Part shown: piece after piece, positions 14,401 through 22,757 of the stretch
Position numbering within the stretch: the stretch's first letter is position 1
How the letters are laid out: each line of letters opens with the position of its first letter
Assembly (NCBI GenBank): GCA_001816385.1
Contig: MHBW01000010.1
Coordinates: 1-33,970 of the forward strand
DNA length: 33,970 nucleotides
Origin: Candidatus Blackburnbacteria bacterium RIFCSPHIGHO2_01_FULL_43_15b
GTDB lineage: Bacteria > Patescibacteriota > Microgenomatia > UBA8517 > UBA10165
Reading direction: 5' to 3'
Notes under the pieces: generated by a model
Told to the model about the DNA's origin: nothing
The model's input: the letters and a program-made list of their open reading frames with translations, nothing else
Databases searched by the model: none
Made by a program: the position numbers and the translations under genes

Positions 14401-16550
14401 AGATCAACATCACGAATAGCTTGGGCCGCTTTTATCTCGTTAATTACTTCTTCCCACTCCGGCTCACTTTTAACAAACTTTTCATCCTTCTTGGCCTGCT
14501 CCATCCATTCCTCTATAACCGTTACAGAAATATTAAAGTTAGTTAAGCTAAATTCGTCTACCTTCATGACCGCAAAACGCAAAATGTCAGGGTGAGTTAT
14601 GTGCATAATGCCCATATTGGCTCCGCGCCTAACTCCACCCTGCTTAACTTGCGACGTGACATCGTTATACGCTTGCAAAAAAGAACACGGACCAACAGTA
14701 GTTCCACCAGAGGAAGCAATGACGTCCCCATACGGGCGCAGCCTTGAGAAAGAAAAGCCCGTATTGTGAATCATCACTAGCCCCGACTGACCTGCAGCAT
14801 AAGTGTTCCAATCCCCAACTGATAAGTCATAATAAGTTTTGGCAATTTTTGCTTTGCTAATTGTCCTAACCTCTTGACCGGAATTTGCTATTCGTTCCAG
14901 TAGTGAAGCTGAACTCTTGTCTTTTTTGGAAAGATGTTTAGCAATTACAGCAATATCGCCACGCCTAACTCGATTATGAGATGCCCAAATTGATAACTCT
15001 GCAGCAAATATACCTTTCTTCTTTGCTCCTCTAGGAGAAGATAACCCTGCACTCACCAATTTATCCCTCCACAAGCAGAAGTTTAAAGGTAAAGATGTTT
15101 GCTTTCGGGAGGAGCTTTGCAATCTACTCTGACGCAATTTATTCGCCAGATAAGGAGCCAAGTCTACTGCTAGTTGGTTAACTTGAGGCAAGGGGCAAAT
15201 TTGTAGAATATACGTCGGACGCTTTCCCTTTCCGTAAGGATCTTTCTCTTTAAGCGATGTCCGATAACCCAAAAGCGAAACGAGGGCTGATAAATCCTCC
15301 GCCATGGCCCGAGAAACACTGCAATAAGAGGGGCTGCCATCAACAGCTACATAGCCGTCACTATCTACAAGACCCGCCAAGAAAGCTTTAACCACCTTAA
15401 TTGGCGATTTACCAATTATCTCCGGCACTCTGATTAAAGTATCTTTGGGGCCAAACTTCTCCAATCCACAGATTGCTAAAAGGCGGTGGACAAATTTTTG
15501 GTTTAAAGTACTTACACTGAAAAGCCCCCTGCGATCCTTTTGGATTGAGACTCTGATACCTTGTTTGGCAAGCACGCTTTGGACCTTCTCTAGAACATCC
15601 TTAGTGCCGCTAAACCATCTGACTCGGTATTGTCTTAATGCTTTAACATAACCGAAAGATCCATCCCCCAAAGTAAAACCAACCAACCACCCTAAATCTG
15701 AGTCTATTTTTACTCCTCCCACACTCTTTAATTTTTTCCAAGGCCAGTACCTTTCTGCTTTACCTGGACCCAAAACAATATCACCAGGAGTAAGTCTGTC
15801 CGCTCTTACTTCAACCATACTTGTTCCCCTTAAAACCATAAAAGGATGCCAGGCACTGGTTTGCACTCGTGTTCCCTCAACTGTAGTTACTATTAATTGA
15901 TCTTCTGCCGGCACGTTATATTTCCAAACATGGGTTACTTTCTGCAACCCCGCTTCACCGGTTTTAGGGTTCATCGATACCGTCTTAATATTTAAATCAC
16001 CAACATCATAGGCAATTCCCGCTCCTTGAGTAAGGCCTTTTCTGCCATCAGCCGTAGCTCTGGAAAATAAAACCTCAATGGGCTCAATACCACAAAAAGT
16101 GCTCCAAACTCTGGCGTCTCCTGAAATACAACCCCCGCCCGACTTATGAATCAAAACCATATCAACCAAAGTTTTGCCGATACTGGCCATTGTGTCCTCT
16201 ACCGGCAGCACAAAGCAGGCTGAAAGCTGCTGCATAGGTTTCCCCGCATTAAGCATGGTTGGGGTGTTGGGAATAAATCTTTGCGAGGAGAGTAATTTAT
16301 AAAAGGACTCTGCTCGTACCATCACCTGAGACTGGTCTACACCATATAAAAGCTCAGCCGTGCTGATGTTGTAGGCAACGCGCCAAAACATCTCGCGAGC
16401 TGTCTCTTCCGGCTGTCCCTTCTCGTTCCGGCGCGCATAGCGGGTCTTGGCAATATACAAAGCCGTCTCGGATAGCTGTGGCTCCGGCAAGCGCTCCGGA
16501 ACAGGTGGAATTTGAAAGCCAATTTTTAAGATCTCTTCAGTTGTTTTCAT
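11436..16550 (-). CDS. nrdJ: class II (B12-dependent) ribonucleotide reductase with two inteins
   Basis: 1704 aa precursor; removing two inteins leaves 853 aa, normal for large NrdJ. It reduces ribonucleotides using adenosylcobalamin. Host landmarks: SACFVLPVED (C112, redox Cys), KSGGG|TGFSFSRLR, NP|CGEQPLLPYDSCTLGSINV (C1198 radical Cys, C1209 second redox Cys), a TSCPD-type domain (about 1528-1600) and a C-terminal zinc-ribbon-like tail CPDCGSALMVIEGCKKC. Both inteins fall at conserved active-site segments. The ATG at 16550 has no clear Shine-Dalgarno. A weak promoter (TTGACA at 16649-16644) lies upstream. PduO follows on the same strand. Confidence 0.95.
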   Translation of the reverse strand: MKTTEEILKIGFQIPPVPERLPEPQLSETALYIAKTRYARRNEKGQPEETAREMFWRVAYNISTAELLYGVDQSQVMVRAESFYKLLSSQRFIPNTPTMLNAGKPMQQLSACFVLPVEDTMASIGKTLVDMVLIHKSGGGCISGDARVWSTFCGIEPIEVLFSRATADGRKGLTQGAGIAYDVGDLNIKTVSMNPKTGEAGLQKVTHVWKYNVPAEDQLIVTTVEGTRVQTSAWHPFMVLRGTSMVEVRADRLTPGDIVLGPGKAERYWPWKKLKSVGGVKIDSDLGWLVGFTLGDGSFGYVKALRQYRVRWFSGTKDVLEKVQSVLAKQGIRVSIQKDRRGLFSVSTLNQKFVHRLLAICGLEKFGPKDTLIRVPEIIGKSPIKVVKAFLAGLVDSDGYVAVDGSPSYCSVSRAMAEDLSALVSLLGYRTSLKEKDPYGKGKRPTYILQICPLPQVNQLAVDLAPYLANKLRQSRLQSSSRKQTSLPLNFCLWRDKLVSAGLSSPRGAKKKGIFAAELSIWASHNRVRRGDIAVIAKHLSKKDKSSASLLERIANSGQEVRTISKAKIAKTYYDLSVGDWNTYAAGQSGLVMIHNTGFSFSRLRPYGDVIASSGGTTVGPCSFLQAYNDVTSQVKQGGVRRGANMGIMHITHPDILRFAVMKVDEFSLTNFNISVTVIEEWMEQAKKDEKFVKSEPEWEEVINEIKAAQAIRDVDLKLKKVEEGVAKLYDLVRATEDGEGYELINPRTGEVADRLNAHKVFLLITQLAWHYGDPGMIMIDRINKSGANPTPALGQIEATNPCVTGDTLISTQEGLVTMKDVVVSHFAGGKRYGGNMSLIIDKRTLDPNESGTMASSAIKFYDVGIRDVLKLVTKTGLELKATANHRVLAPSGWVELKNLKSGDKVLIQSGKGDFGQNYDLPVQARGVNLPIRWSKELGQILGWLIGDGWLRDGDENLRVGFTFGEDDREVLEYFQKIINNWYGKDIKFVKRERNTYHLSYHSKVLVDFFMQLGVKPLKASDKVVPESIYTAPEEAVVGFIQGLFSADGTVRGGNTKTNSDWVALTSKSKKLLQGVQLLLLNLGIKSSIFDRRRKLRTGMFPYQAKDGSIRTYSTDGILYELGIFSASREKFKTEIGFINKSKQTRLKELNLHTIRKLKNPFLDVVTSVEECGKERVYDVTEPMSHSVIANGLIVHQCGEQPLLPYDSCTLGSINVGKFVKDGTIDYEGLALAAEEAVHFLDNVLDMNSYPIPEIREMAHKIRRIGLGLMGFADLLVQLGIGYNSEEGLAVAEDVMSFVHKHAKEASARLADTRGVFPSWEGSIYDPQSPHFLGTELKVRNGAITTIAPTGTIAMLADASSGIEPYFGLSYAKNTIEGKRLFTTNPFFLKIAKDEGFYFDKLLEKIEQNGGSVQGLSEVPQKWQAVFVVTKDISPEWHVRMQAAFQKHVDNAISKTINFPNAATVGEVRQAYMMVYEMGCKGITIYRDGSRVKQVLEVKKDKSYYDQLAAPTPLVLGPVKAPTEAWGVRIKKKSDVGNVYTAVFNTDEGMPVEVFVTVGKSGGYVAGAAEVTGRLASLALKHGASLEEVASELIGIACGTPYGIGPMAILSMFDAAGKAILETSLNRQLPLEENNTTDTAVKPGAYASGMENGNGHSETTDVFNYSALQSYQSMFAACPDCGSALMVIEGCKKCSNPACGFSKC
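12960..14144 (-). other. intein 2 in NrdJ, ending in Gln
   Basis: Residues 803-1197 (395 aa), between NP and CGEQP. It starts CVTGDTLIST, has block B TANHRVLA, endonuclease motifs LGWLIGDG and IQGLFSADG, and ends LIVHQ with Cys as +1. The terminal residue is Gln instead of the usual Asn. Junction codons were checked (TGC at 14144, CAA at 12960). The +1 Cys is also the radical cysteine of the reductase, so unspliced precursor cannot be active. Confidence 0.92.
14763..16130 (-). other. intein 1 in NrdJ, with LAGLIDADG endonuclease
   Basis: Residues 141-596 (456 aa), between GGG and TGFSFS. It starts CISGDARVW, has a block B-like TSAWHPF, endonuclease motifs WLVGFTLGDG and FLAGLVDSDG, a basic helical DNA-binding stretch, and ends VMIHN with Thr as the +1 extein residue. 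Both junctions were checked at codon level (TGT at 16130, AAT at 14763). All residues needed for splicing and both endonuclease motifs are present, so splicing and homing look possible. Confidence 0.93.
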
Positions 16551-16867
16551 TCTGACATGTGAATTTGTTAAGAATTAGACAGGAAAAAGCGTAGAGCAGG
16601 GGGATTTGTTCCTTGGGGGAATATTTTCATAACCACAAAAACGTGTCAATATAACTTTGTAGATCAGAGGGTCTCATCTTCGTGGATAACAGCCTTAGAA
16701 ATTATCTGCATTTTAAGTTTAAGCTGCCTCCACAACGGGCAATTCTACCTACTCTCTTTTGACCCAACCGATATCTTGAACATTTTTGTCTATGCAATGT
16801 AGCGAAAAGAGAATTAATAATAAGGCTCTGTCGGGAAAAGTTTGCAAAATACTAACAAGCCTGGGAG
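16551..16867. other. 317-bp gap upstream of nrdJ
   Basis: No convincing gene. On the minus strand TTGACA (16649-16644) is followed by only a weak -10 (AAATAT at 17 nt), with a leader of about 70 nt to the nrdJ ATG. I looked for a cobalamin riboswitch box and a clear NrdR box pair and found neither. Short open frames on both strands look protein-like but are interrupted by stops or under 30 codons. Confidence 0.5.
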
Positions 16868-17485
16868 TCAATTTGTAGGAGTGGGGGTGAGTAATGTTTT
16901 ACCTCTTTCGTTTAAAAAGTGACTCACCTGCTCGTTAACCTTTTTGGGAGAATCTAAAGTTTTATTTAAGATAGGTTTGCCATCTTCCGGCGCCCTACTC
17001 ATCATTTCCTCTAGCATTTGTCTGTGGGTTAGGGAAGCTTTGAAAAGCGTTTCGAAAAATCCGGCAGCATCCGTACCTTTGACATCCGCGTCCCTACCTT
17101 TTATTAGCGCTAACTCCAAATACTGTTCTGCCTTTGTGGCGGTCACAACAGCACGGCCAGAGTCACCTTCTACAAAAAGTCTTTGGGCAGCAGATAAGCG
17201 CTTATCTGCCAAAAAGAGTGTGCGTTGAGCTTTTTCCAAGGGATCAAATGTAAAAAACAAATCGAGCCGATCGCGAAAAGCCTTAAAAGGCCAGATGGGG
17301 TTATTAGGTAAAATCCCCGGATAAGGGAGAGAGTATTCCACCCCCGAGGCAAAAACAGCCTGACCAGAAGCCGAGTCATTAGGCGATGAGAAGTGATACT
17401 TTAAGGCAGTGATCCGATAAATCGAGATCAAAAGCACTAAAGTCGCCAATGTGACCGCAAAGAGAGAATAGTGAAGATGACGCAT
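16868..17485 (-). CDS. DUF5667-like membrane-anchored protein
   Basis: 205 aa. One N-terminal membrane helix (residues about 8-26, VTLATLVLLISIYRI) followed by an extracytoplasmic region. The patch LPYPGILPNNPIWPFKAFRDRLDLFFTFDPLEKAQRTLFLADKRLSAAQRL matches the DUF5667 pattern (proline-led entry, FTFDP, charged helical repeats). The molecular role is unknown. It is divergent from the first PBP gene with only 26 bp between start codons. Confidence 0.75.
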   Translation of the reverse strand: MRHLHYSLFAVTLATLVLLISIYRITALKYHFSSPNDSASGQAVFASGVEYSLPYPGILPNNPIWPFKAFRDRLDLFFTFDPLEKAQRTLFLADKRLSAAQRLFVEGDSGRAVVTATKAEQYLELALIKGRDADVKGTDAAGFFETLFKASLTHRQMLEEMMSRAPEDGKPILNKTLDSPKKVNEQVSHFLNERGKTLLTPTPTN

Positions 17486-17511
17486 AAGTTGCTATACAAT
17501 ATACTACATAC
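17486..17511. promoter_or_regulatory. 26-bp divergent promoter region
   Basis: On the plus strand TACAAT (17495-17500) and the overlapping TATACT (17500-17505) precede the GTG at 17512; on the minus strand TATATT-like boxes precede the ATG at 17485. Both directions leave a leader of only a few bases, so both mRNAs are probably nearly leaderless, and -35 contacts would lie inside the opposite gene. Confidence 0.5.
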
Positions 17512-19773
17512 GTGTTCGCCATTTCCCAACTCCCCCTTTTAAAACAAATACCAGAGCAAAAAAGGCGTTTTGCTCTATTGTCTCTCTTGCTTTTCACTTG
17601 TTCACTCTCACTGTTCGCTTATCTCTTCTGGGGCATCCCCCTACCCACTCAACTCACCTCTGAGGCCAGAAACCCTGTTTCCACCCAAATTCTTGATCGG
17701 AATGGGAAGTTAATTTACGAGATATATGAAGGCAAAAGACGAACCCCCATTATCTTAAAAGATTTGCCGCCCTACGCATATCAAGCAACAATTGCCGTTG
17801 AAGATAAAGATTTTTACAAACACCACGGTTTGTCCTTTTCAGGGATGGCCCGTGCACTTTTTAAAACCACAGTCAAACAAGACCTCCAGGGCGGTTCAAC
17901 CATAACCCAACAATTGGTAAAAACAACACTTTTATCTCCGGAGCGAACTGTCCGGCGAAAAATTAGAGAAGTTTTTTTAACCCTTCTTATTGAAGTCCTC
18001 TACCCAAAAGACAAAATTTTAGAAAGCTACCTGAACAATATTCCTTACGGTGGAACAGCCTGGGGAATCCAGGCAGCCAGCCTTACCTACTTTGGCAAAG
18101 ACACCAAAGACTTAACGCTTGCCCAAGCGTCACTCCTGGCAGGATTAACTGCCGCCCCTACCCGCTTTTCGCCTTTTGGCTCTAATCCCCAATTGGCTCG
18201 CGAAAGGCAACACCTGGTTTTGCGGCGTATGGTTGAAGAGAAATATATAACCGAAGGACAGGCCAACGATGCCGAAAAAGAAGAGTTGCCCTATGCTAAA
18301 CCTGAAAGTATTAAAGCGGCCCACTTTGCTTTATATGTTAAAGACCAGCTGGTTGATAAATTTGGCGAGAAAAAAGTGGAATACGGAGGGCTGCGGGTTA
18401 TCACCACTTTAGACCTTGACCTACAGCTTTATGCAGAAAAGGTCGTTCGCGAAGAGGTGGGCAAACTAAAAAGCGCCCGCGTAGGAAACGGTGCGGCTAT
18501 AATTACCAACCCTAAAACCGGCGAAATCTACGCCATGGTCGGCTCCAAAGATTATTTTGCCGAAGATGAAGATGGAAAAGTTAATGTCACCATTCGTCCC
18601 CGACAGCCCGGCTCCTCAATAAAGCCATTAAATTATGCACTCGCTATTGAAACTGGCAAGATAACTGCCTCCTCTGCCTTGGCAGATATTCCCACTTGCT
18701 TCCATGTGGTGGGTCAAGCGCCCTATTGTCCGGTAAATTATGACGGTCAGTTCCACGGCGCCGTACAAACCCGGTTTGCGCTTGGTAATTCGTACAACAT
18801 ACCCGCCGTGCGCACGCTTGCGTTAAACAACGTAGCCGATTTTATCGATTTTGCACAAAAGATGGGCATATCTACTCTCGAAGATCCAACACGATATGGC
18901 CTCTCTCTCACTTTAGGTGGAGGAGAAGTCAAGATGGTTAATATGACCAAAGCTTTTGGCGTCTTTGCCAATGCCGGAATAAAGCAAGACTTGGTCAGCG
19001 TCCTTAAGGTCACCGACTGGAAAGGCAACACCCTTGAGGAGACCAAAATAAAAGATGGCGATCGGGTTTTATCAACCGGCACATCATATATTATCTCTCA
19101 TATTCTTCTGGACAATAACGCCCGCGGGCAAGCTTTTGGTCCTTCTTCTTACCTGAATGTCTCGAGTCACCCTGAAGTATCTGTCAAAACTGGCACAACC
19201 AACGATAAACGCGATAACTGGACAATTGGTTATAGCCCCGAACTTGTGACAGCTGTTTGGGTGGGTAATAATGACAATACGCCCATGTCAGCCGTTGCTT
19301 CAGGAGTAACCGGCGCCTCCCCCATTTGGAACAAGATAATTAAAAAAGGCTTAGACATGATTGAAAGTGGAGACTTGTCTGGAGTTGGCCAGGAAAGGGC
19401 CAAGCACTCTCACGTTTGGACGTCCATTCCCGGGGACACTGTAGGAACCAATGTTTGTGCTACAACCGGCACTCTTCCCCCCAACGTTGCGCCAGAGGAT
19501 CCCGGGTGTCCCGTTCGTTTTGAATTTTTCCTGGAAAATTACCCACCAAAACCTTACCAACCTTTAAATCGCGATGTGAACATTTTTAACGACTCGGGTA
19601 TGCTGGCAGACCCTAATGCCGCCTCCGACCAAATCCACACTGAAAATAAACAAATTTGGGACGATCCTTTAGGAACGCCTGTATGTTTGGACTGTGCCCC
19701 ACAAACCTGGTCGGTCACGGTAAATACCACCACCATTCCACACCCCACGCAAGCCCCTCTGGGCGGACAGTAG
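17512..19773 (+). CDS. class A penicillin-binding protein (PBP1A-like), copy 1
   Basis: 753 aa bifunctional peptidoglycan synthase: membrane helix (about 21-40), glycosyltransferase 51 domain (IAVEDKDFYKHHG with E97, GGSTITQQLVK, RKIREVFLTLLIE, NNIPYGG), then transpeptidase domain with SSIK (S368/K371), SYN (427-429) and KTGT (559-562). The two domains polymerise glycan strands and cross-link peptides outside the membrane. The start is a GTG directly behind a compact promoter. The C-terminal tail has several cysteines (PVCLDCAPQTW). The following gene is a paralogue, so this pair arose by tandem duplication. Confidence 0.95.
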   Translation: MFAISQLPLLKQIPEQKRRFALLSLLLFTCSLSLFAYLFWGIPLPTQLTSEARNPVSTQILDRNGKLIYEIYEGKRRTPIILKDLPPYAYQATIAVEDKDFYKHHGLSFSGMARALFKTTVKQDLQGGSTITQQLVKTTLLSPERTVRRKIREVFLTLLIEVLYPKDKILESYLNNIPYGGTAWGIQAASLTYFGKDTKDLTLAQASLLAGLTAAPTRFSPFGSNPQLARERQHLVLRRMVEEKYITEGQANDAEKEELPYAKPESIKAAHFALYVKDQLVDKFGEKKVEYGGLRVITTLDLDLQLYAEKVVREEVGKLKSARVGNGAAIITNPKTGEIYAMVGSKDYFAEDEDGKVNVTIRPRQPGSSIKPLNYALAIETGKITASSALADIPTCFHVVGQAPYCPVNYDGQFHGAVQTRFALGNSYNIPAVRTLALNNVADFIDFAQKMGISTLEDPTRYGLSLTLGGGEVKMVNMTKAFGVFANAGIKQDLVSVLKVTDWKGNTLEETKIKDGDRVLSTGTSYIISHILLDNNARGQAFGPSSYLNVSSHPEVSVKTGTTNDKRDNWTIGYSPELVTAVWVGNNDNTPMSAVASGVTGASPIWNKIIKKGLDMIESGDLSGVGQERAKHSHVWTSIPGDTVGTNVCATTGTLPPNVAPEDPGCPVRFEFFLENYPPKPYQPLNRDVNIFNDSGMLADPNAASDQIHTENKQIWDDPLGTPVCLDCAPQTWSVTVNTTTIPHPTQAPLGGQ

Positions 19774-19774
19774 T

Positions 19775-19816
19775 TTTTCCTACTTGTGCTACTTTTCCTA
19801 CTTGTGCTACTTTTCC
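19775..19816 (+). repeat. 18-bp tandem repeat between the PBP genes
   Basis: Unit TTTTCCTACTTGTGCTAC twice without mismatch (19775-19792, 19793-19810) plus a 6-bp partial copy. The unit length is a multiple of three, so the frame of the second PBP stays open through it, but its real start is the ATG at 19826. Confidence 0.85.
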
Positions 19817-19825
19817 CTTAAGAAT

Positions 19826-22060
19826 ATGCCGGTCAGGGTTCCGGCGCAAGCCACACGAGTCAAAAAAACAGCTTCGTTTCTGGTAGCTTTCCTTGCCTTG
19901 GTTGGGAAGCCGCTGTATCTTCTTCTGTCTGCAATTTTGGGAGCTTTGTATGTTAAAGTCTTGCCCGCCAAAAAAAGAGGCCGCCCGGCAAAACCCAGGC
20001 GCTTTCCAGTCAAGCGAGCCCTTGGGCTGACTTTGCTTTCTTTTTTTATAGTTGGCTTTTTCTTTTGGGCAAGATTTATTTTTACTCTCCCCAAAATCGA
20101 TCAGCTGCAGACTAAAACTCCGCTTCTCTCAACAAAAATTTACGATAGAAGCGGCAATCTGTTATATAAAATCTACAGAAAAGAAAATAGGACACTGATT
20201 CCTTTGTCCCAAGTTCCACAAAACACACGTTCGGCAACAGTGGCCATTGAGGATGCTGAATTCTATAGCCACCATGGCTTTTCGGTGCGTGGCATATTGC
20301 GCGCTCTGCAACGCAACGTAACCCGGGGCGAAGTAACCGGCGGTTCAACCATAACCCAACAACTGATCAAAAACACTCTCCTTTCTCCGGAGAAAACCTT
20401 TAGCCGAAAAATAAAGGAGGTTGCGCTGGCCGTTTTGGTCGAGTTACGTTTTAGCAAAGACCAAATCCTTGAGATGTATTTAAACCAGGTATCTTATGGC
20501 GGAGCCTCCCAAGGCATAGAAGAAGCCTCTCAACTTTACTTTGGCAAAAGCGCCAAAGATTTAAATCTTGCCCAAGCGGCACTTCTTGCCGGCCTTCCCC
20601 GCTCGCCGACAACTTATTCTCCGTTTGGCGCCAACCCTCACTTTGCGCGAGATCGGCAACTGGAAGTTTTATCCCGCATGGTTTCTGAGGGATACATTCG
20701 CCGGGAACAGGCACTAGAGGCAGCCAATGAAAAATTAAACTTTGCCCCTCAAAGAAACGACATTAAAGCTCCCCACTTTGTCATGCATGTAAAACAACTT
20801 TTGGTGGAAAAATACGGCGAGGAAATGGTGGAGGAGGGAGGTTTATCGGTTTACACATCTTTAGATTTGCCAACCCAGGAAATGGCCGAAAAGGTTGTCA
20901 AAGAAGAGGTGCAAAAAATTCAGAAATTAAGAATTAGCAACGGCGCAGCTTTAGTCACAAACCCTCAAACCGGCGAGATTTTAGCCATGGTCGGCTCCAA
21001 AGATTATTTCGACAAAAAAATTGACGGCAACTATAATATCGCCACAGCATTGCGACAACCCGGATCCTCAATCAAACCGGTTAATTACTCGTATGCTTTA
21101 GAGTCCAAAAAATATACAGCCGCCTCTGTCATCTCTGATACCCCGATAAGTTATGTGGGCACAAATGGTGCCTCTTATGCACCTCGCAATTATGATAACC
21201 GGTATCACGGCAACGTGAGCGTCCGAACCGCCTTGGCTTCTTCTTTAAATATTCCTGCCGTTAAAGTATTAGCCTCCTACGGGGTCGGCCACATGCTAGA
21301 CCAGGGGCAGAAACTGGGGATCACGACCTGGACTGACCCATCAAGATACGGTTTATCCATAACCCTGGGAGGAGCTGAGGTAAAAATGGTAGACATGGCA
21401 GTAGTTTACGCAACGTTCGCCAATGGCGGCAAAAAAGTCGACCTCCGCCCCATCCTAAAAGTCGTCGATGCCAAAGGAAACATCTTAGAAGCTAATCCGT
21501 GCCAGCAAAGTTCCCCAACCACCCTAAATTCCCCAATTGCCCTAATTCGGTCAGCCCACGCTGAGGAAGTCACTCCCACAACATCCTGCTCCCAATCAGT
21601 ACTTGACCCAGGCGTTGCCTATATCCTCACCACTATTTTAAGCGATAATAACGCACGAACTTTGGCTTTTGGTCACCGTTCTCTTTTAGTTGTCGACGGA
21701 CACCCCGAAATTGCCGTCAAAACCGGTACAACCCAAAATCTACGTGACAACTGGGCAATTGGCTATACAAAAGACTACGCAGTTTTGGTTTGGGTTGGGA
21801 ATAACAACAACACACCTATGGCAGGCGTATCCTCAGGCATAACTGGCGCAACCCCAATATGGCACAACATTTTTACCAATCTTTTGAAGGATAAGCCGCA
21901 AGAATTCTGGCAGGCCCCACCAGGTGTTGTTACTGTTAGCAATTGTGGTCGCACGGAATACTTTTTAGAGGGAACGCAAAAAGCCATCGCCTGCCCCGTA
22001 AACATCCCCAACCCAGAAAATCAGGACAAAATCCTCCAGGGTATCTCAGCCGAGCAATAA
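19826..22060 (+). CDS. class A penicillin-binding protein (PBP1A-like), copy 2
   Basis: 744 aa. Same layout as the upstream paralogue: GT51 domain (VAIEDAEFYSHHG with E142, GGSTITQQLIK, RKIKEVALAVLVE, NQVSYGG) and transpeptidase domain with SSIK (S414/K417), SLN (473-475) and KTGT (632-635). It differs in a longer N-terminus with two hydrophobic stretches (about 17-40 and 65-85) flanking a basic segment. Open frame extends back to a TTG at 19784 through a tandem repeat; the ATG at 19826 is preferred. Its 3' end overlaps the convergent PIN gene by 15 bp. Confidence 0.94.
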   Translation: MPVRVPAQATRVKKTASFLVAFLALVGKPLYLLLSAILGALYVKVLPAKKRGRPAKPRRFPVKRALGLTLLSFFIVGFFFWARFIFTLPKIDQLQTKTPLLSTKIYDRSGNLLYKIYRKENRTLIPLSQVPQNTRSATVAIEDAEFYSHHGFSVRGILRALQRNVTRGEVTGGSTITQQLIKNTLLSPEKTFSRKIKEVALAVLVELRFSKDQILEMYLNQVSYGGASQGIEEASQLYFGKSAKDLNLAQAALLAGLPRSPTTYSPFGANPHFARDRQLEVLSRMVSEGYIRREQALEAANEKLNFAPQRNDIKAPHFVMHVKQLLVEKYGEEMVEEGGLSVYTSLDLPTQEMAEKVVKEEVQKIQKLRISNGAALVTNPQTGEILAMVGSKDYFDKKIDGNYNIATALRQPGSSIKPVNYSYALESKKYTAASVISDTPISYVGTNGASYAPRNYDNRYHGNVSVRTALASSLNIPAVKVLASYGVGHMLDQGQKLGITTWTDPSRYGLSITLGGAEVKMVDMAVVYATFANGGKKVDLRPILKVVDAKGNILEANPCQQSSPTTLNSPIALIRSAHAEEVTPTTSCSQSVLDPGVAYILTTILSDNNARTLAFGHRSLLVVDGHPEIAVKTGTTQNLRDNWAIGYTKDYAVLVWVGNNNNTPMAGVSSGITGATPIWHNIFTNLLKDKPQEFWQAPPGVVTVSNCGRTEYFLEGTQKAIACPVNIPNPENQDKILQGISAEQ

Positions 22061-22468
22061 GATTCTTTCAAAATAATCTCTTGGTGAAAATATTTTGACT
22101 CCTTTAAATTCTTTTAGCGACAATACGTGGCGTTTATCGCCTGAAATAATAAAGTCCGCTTTCCCTTCGACGGCACACTCTAAAATACGGTTGTCTTCAG
22201 GGTCGGTTGTAATCTTAGCTATCTTAATTTTAGGTTTAATAACTTCCGCAAACATTCCTATTCCGGCAATTACTTCTTTGACCTCTTCCTCGTTCCACTT
22301 AAATTTGCCGTGAAGTTTTTCGGCCAATTCAAGAAGTATGTCGTTGCTGGTTACAAGTTGAATATCCATACTCCTTGCTAGTTCTAAAAGCTCACGAGGT
22401 GCACTGCCAAAAAGAATGGCTGAGATAAAAATATTGGTGTCAAAAACTACTCTGTGGACTTTAGGCAT
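22046..22468 (-). CDS. PIN-domain toxin (COG1569-like)
   Basis: 140 aa. FDTNIFISAILFGSAPRELLEL (D10), LLELAEKL, TTDPEDNRILECA (D92) and IISGDKRHVL (D111) give the PIN active-site set and the COG1569-like pattern. It begins 8 bp inside the RHH gene, making a toxin-antitoxin operon. The frame is intact. The 3' end runs 15 bp into the convergent PBP gene. Confidence 0.87.
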   Translation of the reverse strand: MPKVHRVVFDTNIFISAILFGSAPRELLELARSMDIQLVTSNDILLELAEKLHGKFKWNEEEVKEVIAGIGMFAEVIKPKIKIAKITTDPEDNRILECAVEGKADFIISGDKRHVLSLKEFKGVKIFSPRDYFERILLLG

Positions 22469-22700
22469 GTAGAATTTTATCTACATCTTCTTCGCTCTTA
22501 ATATTAAACTTTCTGGCTGCTTCTTCTCCTCGCTTATAAATCTCCCCCCACCGATTATCCTCAACATAGCTCTCGATAAGCCGCCTAATAAAGTTAGATC
22601 TAGTTTCACCCTCTTGCTTTCTGGTTTGCTCCAATTTCTTGAAAGTTGCGCCGGGAAGAGAGAGGGAAACAACCTCAGTAGTTTGTCTGATCACTTTCAT
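22461..22700 (-). CDS. RHH antitoxin of the PIN module
   Basis: 79 aa. VVSLSLPGATFKKLEQTRKQEGETRSNFIRRLIESYVED is a ribbon-helix-helix DNA-binding domain; the tail (NRWGEIYKRGEEAARKFNIKSEEDVDKIL) is helical. The frame is open upstream to 22736, but that start is the TTG of the -35 box, so the ATG at 22700 is correct and the mRNA is probably leaderless. Confidence 0.85.
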   Translation of the reverse strand: MKVIRQTTEVVSLSLPGATFKKLEQTRKQEGETRSNFIRRLIESYVEDNRWGEIYKRGEEAARKFNIKSEEDVDKILHA

Positions 22701-22707
22701 ACACTGT

Positions 22708-22736
22708 ATTAAATCATAATCCGATACCTCTGTCAA
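22708..22736 (-). promoter_or_regulatory. leaderless promoter of the RHH/PIN module
   Basis: Minus strand TTGACA (22736-22731), exact 17-nt spacer, TTTAAT (22713-22708), then 7 nt to the ATG at 22700. The predicted start falls on or next to the A of the ATG. Confidence 0.78.
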
Positions 22737-22757
22737 GCAGATTTGAACTTAATGAAG

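Noticed and set aside
16620-16660. NrdR box upstream of nrdJ (TCAATATAACTTTGT)
   Set aside because: Only a single weak match to the NrdR consensus, and NrdR boxes normally come in spaced pairs.
16684-16803. Small coding frame MFKISVGSKESR-stop-NCPLWRQLK... upstream of nrdJ
   Set aside because: A plus-strand frame in the same gap looks equally protein-like, so short AT-rich frames give no evidence here.
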